Shown here one piece after another: positions 32,124 through 35,599 of a DNA stretch of 35,599 bases; within the stretch, counting starts at the first letter, position 1; each line of letters begins with the position of its first letter. The stretch comes from Acidobacteriaceae bacterium (GTDB lineage Bacteria; Acidobacteriota; Terriglobia; Terriglobales; Acidobacteriaceae): positions 1 through 35,599 of the forward strand of contig JANXZS010000090.1 of the NCBI GenBank assembly GCA_025355385.1. The letters are read 5' to 3'. The notes under the pieces were generated by a model. It was not told the origin of the DNA, searched no databases, and was given only the letters and a program-made list of their open reading frames with translations. Position numbers and translations under genes: made by a program.

Positions 32124-32630
32124 CTACTCGATCACTGCCAGCGGTTGGCCAGAGACGACAGTCTCTCCCGTTTCGACGAGAATTCGGATAACCCGCCCTG
32201 CCTTCGGCGCCTTGAGTTCATTCTGCATCTTCATCGCCTCGATTACCACGATCCCCTGCTGACTTGAGACTTCGTCCCCCTCCACCGCCATGAGTCGCAC
32301 CACACGGCCGGGCATGGGTGCCTTGATGGAGACGGGGCCAGTGGCAGCTCCTCCCTTGCCACGGCGGCGGGAGTTGAGGGAGCGGGGGTCATCGACGCGA
32401 TACAAGTATCGGTGACCGCCGATGTGGATAGCAGGAGCCGTTGCATACTCTTCCAGCACGCAGCGATAGGCTTTGCCGCCTATCAGAAGCGACAACACAC
32501 CGGGCCGCAACAGTCTTGCCTCTACCGCAAGCTCTTTTCCATTTAGCGAAACGCGGTAGATGCCGTCGGCGCTATCCTGGTCCAGTTGGACGGCTCGCAC
32601 GCTACCCGCAAGGTCGATTTGCACGATCAT
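32124..32630 (-). CDS. Biotin carboxyl carrier protein of an acyl-CoA carboxylase
   Basis: A 168-residue biotin carrier. I start at ATG 32630, whose ATGA overlaps the TGA stop of the biotin carboxylase gene, indicating translational coupling. Residues 1-95 form an N-terminal region with beta-rich pattern. The biotinyl domain begins near 98 (VSIKAPMPGRVVRLMAVEGDEV) and has the EAMKM motif with biotinylated K134. The domain ends with GETVVSGQPLAVIE. Together with the adjacent biotin carboxylase it forms the biotin-carrying half of an acyl-CoA carboxylase. No carboxyltransferase gene is in the window, so acetyl-, propionyl- or methylcrotonyl-CoA specificity cannot be assigned. Confidence 0.93.
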   Translation of the reverse strand: MIVQIDLAGSVRAVQLDQDSADGIYRVSLNGKELAVEARLLRPGVLSLLIGGKAYRCVLEEYATAPAIHIGGHRYLYRVDDPRSLNSRRRGKGGAATGPVSIKAPMPGRVVRLMAVEGDEVSSQQGIVVIEAMKMQNELKAPKAGRVIRILVETGETVVSGQPLAVIE

Positions 32631-34138
32631 GACCTGAGGCCTTCCTGGCGGGCCGCAGCCTTCCATCCTGATGTGGGCGGTCCCGAGATGGCGGCGGGCT
32701 CGAGCGCCAGGGCGTGGAAGAGCGCAGCCGCAATGGTGGCGGCCTGCTCGTCTTCCTGCGACGCCGGCTGATTGAGTGACGCACTCTTGTCGTGGGCCAG
32801 GGTTCGATCAAGACTGCCTGTATCCATGCGTGCGGCGCGGAAGTCCTGATCCTTCAGAATGGCGCGGAAGATGCTGAGGTTGGTTCGTATTCCGCATATG
32901 ACGTACTCGTCGAGCGCGCGCTGCAAACGGGCGATGGCGAGGTCACGCGTGGGAGCGTACGCGATCAGCTTGGACAACAGCGGGTCATAATCCAGGGGAA
33001 CGACCCAACCCTCGTAGATGCCGCAATCCTCTCGAATACCTGGTCCCGAGGGCTGCAGCAGGCGAGTGATCCTGCCGGGCGAAGGGAAGAAGCCATTCTC
33101 AGGGTCCTCCGCGTAGATGCGGCACTCGATGGCGTGGCCGCGAACGATGACATCACGCTGCGTGAGAGCAAGCGGCTCTCCCTGTGCAATGCGGATCTGG
33201 AGCTGAACGATGTCAATCCCGGTGACCAGCTCGGTAACCGGATGCTCCACCTGAAGGCGGGTGTTCATTTCAAGAAAGTAGAAATTGCCATCCGGATCGA
33301 CGAGAAATTCGACAGTTCCAGCGTTGGTATATCCCGCCGACATGGCCAGCCGAACGGCGGCCTCTCCCATGCGCTTGCGCAGATCCGGCCCGACGACGGG
33401 TGATGGTGCCTCTTCGACGACCTTCTGGTGGCGTCGCTGTAAGGAGCATTCCCGTTCGCCCAGGTAGATGCAGTGACCGTGTTCGTCTGCCAGGATCTGG
33501 ATCTCGATGTGCCGCGCCCTCTCTACCAGCTTTTCAAGGTAGAGATTCCCCGATGCGAAAGCTCGTTCTGCTTCGCTTTGTGCGCTGCGATATGCCTCTG
33601 GCATTTCGGACGGCGTCGCGACCGCGCGCATGCCCTTGCCTCCGCCCCCCGCGACCGCTTTGAGCATTACCGGGTAGCGGATATCCTGGGCAACCCGGCA
33701 TGCTTCTGCAACCGACGAGAGGCCAGTAACCGAGCCCGGCACGCGAGCCAGACCGGATGCCTCGGCTGCCTGGCGAGCTCTCGTCTTGGAGCCAAGCAAC
33801 TGCATCGCCTCGGCGGTAGGTCCTATGAACTTGATACCGGCCGTCTGGCAGGCTGCGGCGAAGTCCGGGTTTTCTGAGAGAAATCCGTACCCGGGGTGAA
33901 TTGCATCGGCGCCGCACTGGCGTGCGATTTGGAGGATTAGATCTCCGCGGAGATAGGACTCCAGCGCTGGTGAGGGTCCGAGCCGGTAGGCCTCCTCCGC
34001 CTGCAGCACATGCAACGCTGCGCGATCCGCATCGGAATAGACCACGACGGAAGGAATACCCAGTTCCCGGGCCGCTCGTTGGATGCGGAGAGCAATCTCT
34101 CCTCGATTTGCAATCAGGATTTTGCGGATGGTTCGCAC
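32627..34138 (-). CDS. accC: Biotin carboxylase subunit of acyl-CoA carboxylase
   Basis: This ATP-grasp enzyme carboxylates the biotin of the carrier using bicarbonate and ATP. The 503 residues include KILIANRGEIALRI (7-20), HPGYGFLSEN (81-90), the glycine-rich GGGGKGMR (164-171), E277 and E290 (TVEFL; FLEMNTRLQVEHPVTE), and the C-terminal carboxylase domain (HAIECRIYAEDPENGFFPSPG). About 55 residues at the C-terminus exceed the ~450-residue E. coli enzyme, ending in an Ala-rich tail. It directly precedes and overlaps the BCCP gene. The lowercase use of accC is by homology; a propionyl- or methylcrotonyl-CoA alpha-type subunit split into two genes is equally possible. Confidence 0.93.
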   Translation of the reverse strand: MRTIRKILIANRGEIALRIQRAARELGIPSVVVYSDADRAALHVLQAEEAYRLGPSPALESYLRGDLILQIARQCGADAIHPGYGFLSENPDFAAACQTAGIKFIGPTAEAMQLLGSKTRARQAAEASGLARVPGSVTGLSSVAEACRVAQDIRYPVMLKAVAGGGGKGMRAVATPSEMPEAYRSAQSEAERAFASGNLYLEKLVERARHIEIQILADEHGHCIYLGERECSLQRRHQKVVEEAPSPVVGPDLRKRMGEAAVRLAMSAGYTNAGTVEFLVDPDGNFYFLEMNTRLQVEHPVTELVTGIDIVQLQIRIAQGEPLALTQRDVIVRGHAIECRIYAEDPENGFFPSPGRITRLLQPSGPGIREDCGIYEGWVVPLDYDPLLSKLIAYAPTRDLAIARLQRALDEYVICGIRTNLSIFRAILKDQDFRAARMDTGSLDRTLAHDKSASLNQPASQEDEQAATIAAALFHALALEPAAISGPPTSGWKAAARQEGLRS

Positions 34139-34177
34139 GATGGGCGGATTGTACAGGATTAGTTGGGACTCAAAGAT

Positions 34178-34206
34178 AGAAGCCTCCGGGGAGGGAGGCT
34201 TCTTTT
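34178..34206. terminator. Stem-loop between the TPR lipoprotein gene and accC
   Basis: A 10-bp perfect stem, AGAAGCCTCC (34178-34187) with GGAGGCTTCT (34194-34203), has a 6-nt loop. TTT follows on the plus strand and TATCTTTG on the minus strand. It lies 30-60 nt downstream of the TPR gene stop (minus) and would end that transcript. Confidence 0.7.
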
Positions 34207-34235
34207 GACTTCAGGAGGAGGCTGTGTCAGACCAC

Positions 34236-35054
34236 CTATTGCGTGATTCCGCCCGGCGTCGCCTCGTTCTTCTTTTCTTCATTTGCCTTACGGGTTCCCA
34301 TTGACTTATCGCGCCAGATACCTGCCTGTTCGAGGTCAGCCTTGCGAGCAGCGTCGTTGCCGCACTCAAGGTCTGCCTTGCGGCGATAGGCGAGATTGAT
34401 GTAGGACATGGCATCATCGTAGGCAGGGCGAAGGTCGATTGCCTTCTGAAGGTATTCGATTCCTTCACTGACCAGTGGGCCATTGTCCTGCTGCAGTTGT
34501 CCACAGGCGGCCTTCGGCAATTTAGGATTGCCATTGCCGTCATCCTGCATGCCAACGCTTGACAGCAACTTCACCGCATTTCGGTAGGCCAATCGCCAGT
34601 CAATCACACCAACCGAGTAGTGTGCCTCAGGATCCTGCGGGTCAACTTCGATAACTTTCTTTTGCCACTCTCTCGCCAGATCGTACTTCTTGGTATTGAA
34701 ATAAAGCGAGGCAGTGCCCTTCAGCGCGGTGAGATCTTTCGGTTCCTTAACCAGAACATCCTTGAAACCGTCGATGGCCATCTGGGCACTCTGTAAATTC
34801 TCGGGGGTTTCAAGATCGGGAACGACTTGTTGAGCGTATGCGGTCGCCAAGTAGAGCTTCGCCATGGGTAGGGTCGGATCCAACTGGACGGCCTTCTGAA
34901 AATGGCCAATTGCCTCTTCGTACTTTGCATTCTTGTACGCTGCGACCCCTTTGTTGAGTTGGTCGCGGGCCTGGAGGCGATTGCACCCGGTCATAAAGGT
35001 CAGCAGGGACAGGATAGCCACCGCCAGCACCGGAAAACGTGCGATTTGTTTCAT
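34236..35054 (-). CDS. TPR-containing lipoprotein
   Basis: I start at ATG 35054 (MKQIARF); an ATG at 35066 is an alternative but is directly adjacent to the AAGGAG motif. The 272-residue product has a lipoprotein signal (VLAVAILSLLTFMTGC, lipidated C24). Tetratricopeptide-like repeats follow from about residue 30 (RDQLNKGVAAYKNAKYEEAIGHFQKAVQLDPTL, then LYFNTKKYDLAREWQKKVIEVDPQDPEAHY), with a further one near 200-230 (GIEYLQKAIDLRPAYDDAMSYINLAYR). The C-terminus is charged (TRKANEEKKNEATPGG). TPR lipoproteins often act as scaffolds for envelope complexes. ExbD lies upstream, so a link to a TonB/Tol-type system is possible but unproven. Confidence 0.88.
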   Translation of the reverse strand: MKQIARFPVLAVAILSLLTFMTGCNRLQARDQLNKGVAAYKNAKYEEAIGHFQKAVQLDPTLPMAKLYLATAYAQQVVPDLETPENLQSAQMAIDGFKDVLVKEPKDLTALKGTASLYFNTKKYDLAREWQKKVIEVDPQDPEAHYSVGVIDWRLAYRNAVKLLSSVGMQDDGNGNPKLPKAACGQLQQDNGPLVSEGIEYLQKAIDLRPAYDDAMSYINLAYRRKADLECGNDAARKADLEQAGIWRDKSMGTRKANEEKKNEATPGGITQ

Positions 35055-35078
35055 TCTGCTTCTCATCTCCTTCGATCG

Positions 35079-35094
35079 CCAGACTGGCGTCTGG
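35079..35094 (-). promoter_or_regulatory. Leader hairpin of the TPR lipoprotein gene
   Basis: CCAGAC (35079-35084) and GTCTGG (35089-35094) flank a 4-nt loop, a few bases upstream of the AAGGAG ribosome-binding site (35067-35072). It could modulate translation start. Confidence 0.4.
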
Positions 35095-35141
35095 CATCCT
35101 TGATGCTTATCGGCAGAAAACTGTAAACTTTCCGCGCTATG

Positions 35142-35169
35142 ATTGTAATAGGTTTCTGCGCTCTGGCAA
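35142..35169 (-). promoter_or_regulatory. Candidate sigma70 promoter for the TPR lipoprotein gene
   Basis: On the minus strand TTGCCA (35164-35169), a 16-bp spacer and TACAAT (35142-35147) fit the consensus, leaving a leader of about 80 nt. Confidence 0.5.
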
Positions 35170-35242
35170 TGACTTAACTGAAGAACAAACAGAAGCCGCG
35201 GCAAGTTTAACATCTTCCGCCGCGGACAACACGTCAGGGCCT

Positions 35243-35599
35243 CTACTGTCCCGCCTCAATTTTCGGTGTAATCAGTCCAATGTGGTCCACACCGGCGCCG
35301 TGGCCCATGTCGATCACTTCGGCAACGTCAGCAAAGTTCAAGTCGTCGTCGCCCTTGACGAACATGACACGTTCGGCGCGGGTCGCAAAGATGGCAGTCA
35401 GCCTCGACTCCAGTTCTGCTTTGGCTACATCGTCCTGGTTGATCTTATAGCTGGGAGCGCCACCGCCGGCATGATGAGCGATCTGAACGACGATGGTTCT
35501 GTCGTTGACCTGCTCGTTCTGGGGATTTTTTGGCGGCTGGGGAACCAGCGCATCCAGTCCCTTTGGCGTTACTGGCACAATGACCATGAAGATGATCAG
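35243..35599 (-). CDS. exbD: ExbD/TolR family biopolymer transport protein, N-terminus cut by window edge
   Basis: The frame runs off the right edge; the visible N-terminal end reads LIIFMVIVPVTPKGLDALVPQ, the end of the single membrane helix and the start of the periplasmic domain. The rest (NDRTIVVQIAHHAGGGAPSYKINQDDVAKAELESRLTAIFATRAERVMFVKGDDDLNFADVAEVIDMGHGAGVDHIGLITPKI) matches ExbD/TolR length and order. ExbD works with ExbB in the inner membrane and uses proton flow to energise TonB or Tol. Its membrane aspartate lies before the visible part and cannot be checked. The TPR lipoprotein gene follows on the same strand, about 190 nt downstream with its own candidate promoter. Confidence 0.92.
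   Translation of the reverse strand: MIIFMVIVPVTPKGLDALVPQPPKNPQNEQVNDRTIVVQIAHHAGGGAPSYKINQDDVAKAELESRLTAIFATRAERVMFVKGDDDLNFADVAEVIDMGHGAGVDHIGLITPKIEAGQ

Noticed and set aside
1-35599. CRISPR array
   Set aside because: No regularly spaced direct repeats were seen anywhere in the window.

Overview
The window looks like a chromosomal segment of a diderm, GC-rich member of the Acidobacteriota (Terriglobia/Acidobacteriaceae type). This is inferred, not proven. The grounds are LPS export (LptD), SPOR/RlpA, M48 and ExbD envelope genes, a yceD-rpmF-plsX-fabD cluster, many secreted hydrolases, and a long radical SAM protein resembling the tetraether/membrane-spanning lipid synthases expected in a phylum known for diabolic-acid-type lipids. 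There is no plasmid, phage or CRISPR signature. Apart from one small accessory patch and several short inverted-repeat elements, it reads as ordinary chromosome.

Left part (1-6.9 kb): on the minus strand lie a truncated M48 membrane protease starting at a TTG, an RlpA-like lipoprotein and a small coiled-coil protein. On the plus strand follow the 696-residue Tes/MSS-like radical SAM enzyme with its own candidate promoter and a UUCG-loop terminator, then a small lipoprotein and mutY. An accessory patch (6.9-8.0 kb) holds an unrecognised, possibly HEPN-like protein and a truncated HNH-type zinc protein, both resembling defence-island debris. It is followed by a secreted PA-domain M28 peptidase, a small secreted protein and an OsmC-family protein (8.0-11.2 kb).

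Middle (11.2-23.1 kb): a histidine-phosphotransfer-like small protein, tRNA-Leu(CAG), and a minus-strand sugar locus (LacI regulator, GRP/RbsU-type permease, ribokinase). Next come plus-strand ddl and a small membrane protein, then about 600 bp of AT-richer DNA. The minus-strand lipid and ribosome cluster follows in transcription order yceD-rpmF-plsX-fabD, preceded upstream by a divergent ThiE/TenI protein, a repeat cluster and an RDD membrane protein with a long low-complexity N-terminus.

Right part (23.1-35.6 kb): a plus-strand operon of lptD, an exported rhodanese and a TlpA-like thioredoxin; a convergent GH29 alpha-L-fucosidase; a plus-strand operon of a DsbA-like lipoprotein, a PpiC/SurA-type lipoprotein and a Gfo/Idh/MocA oxidoreductase. 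On the minus strand follow a biotin carboxylase/BCCP pair, a TPR lipoprotein and a truncated ExbD. Much of the window therefore serves envelope building: LPS transport, periplasmic folding and disulfide chemistry, peptidoglycan precursors, acyl-chain supply and possibly membrane-spanning lipids.

The most distinctive non-coding signal is a set of three 116-117-nt inverted-repeat elements at 11252-11368, 27088-27203 and 31884-31999. Each lies between convergent genes, and in each case one end of the element is exactly the stop codon of the neighbouring gene.
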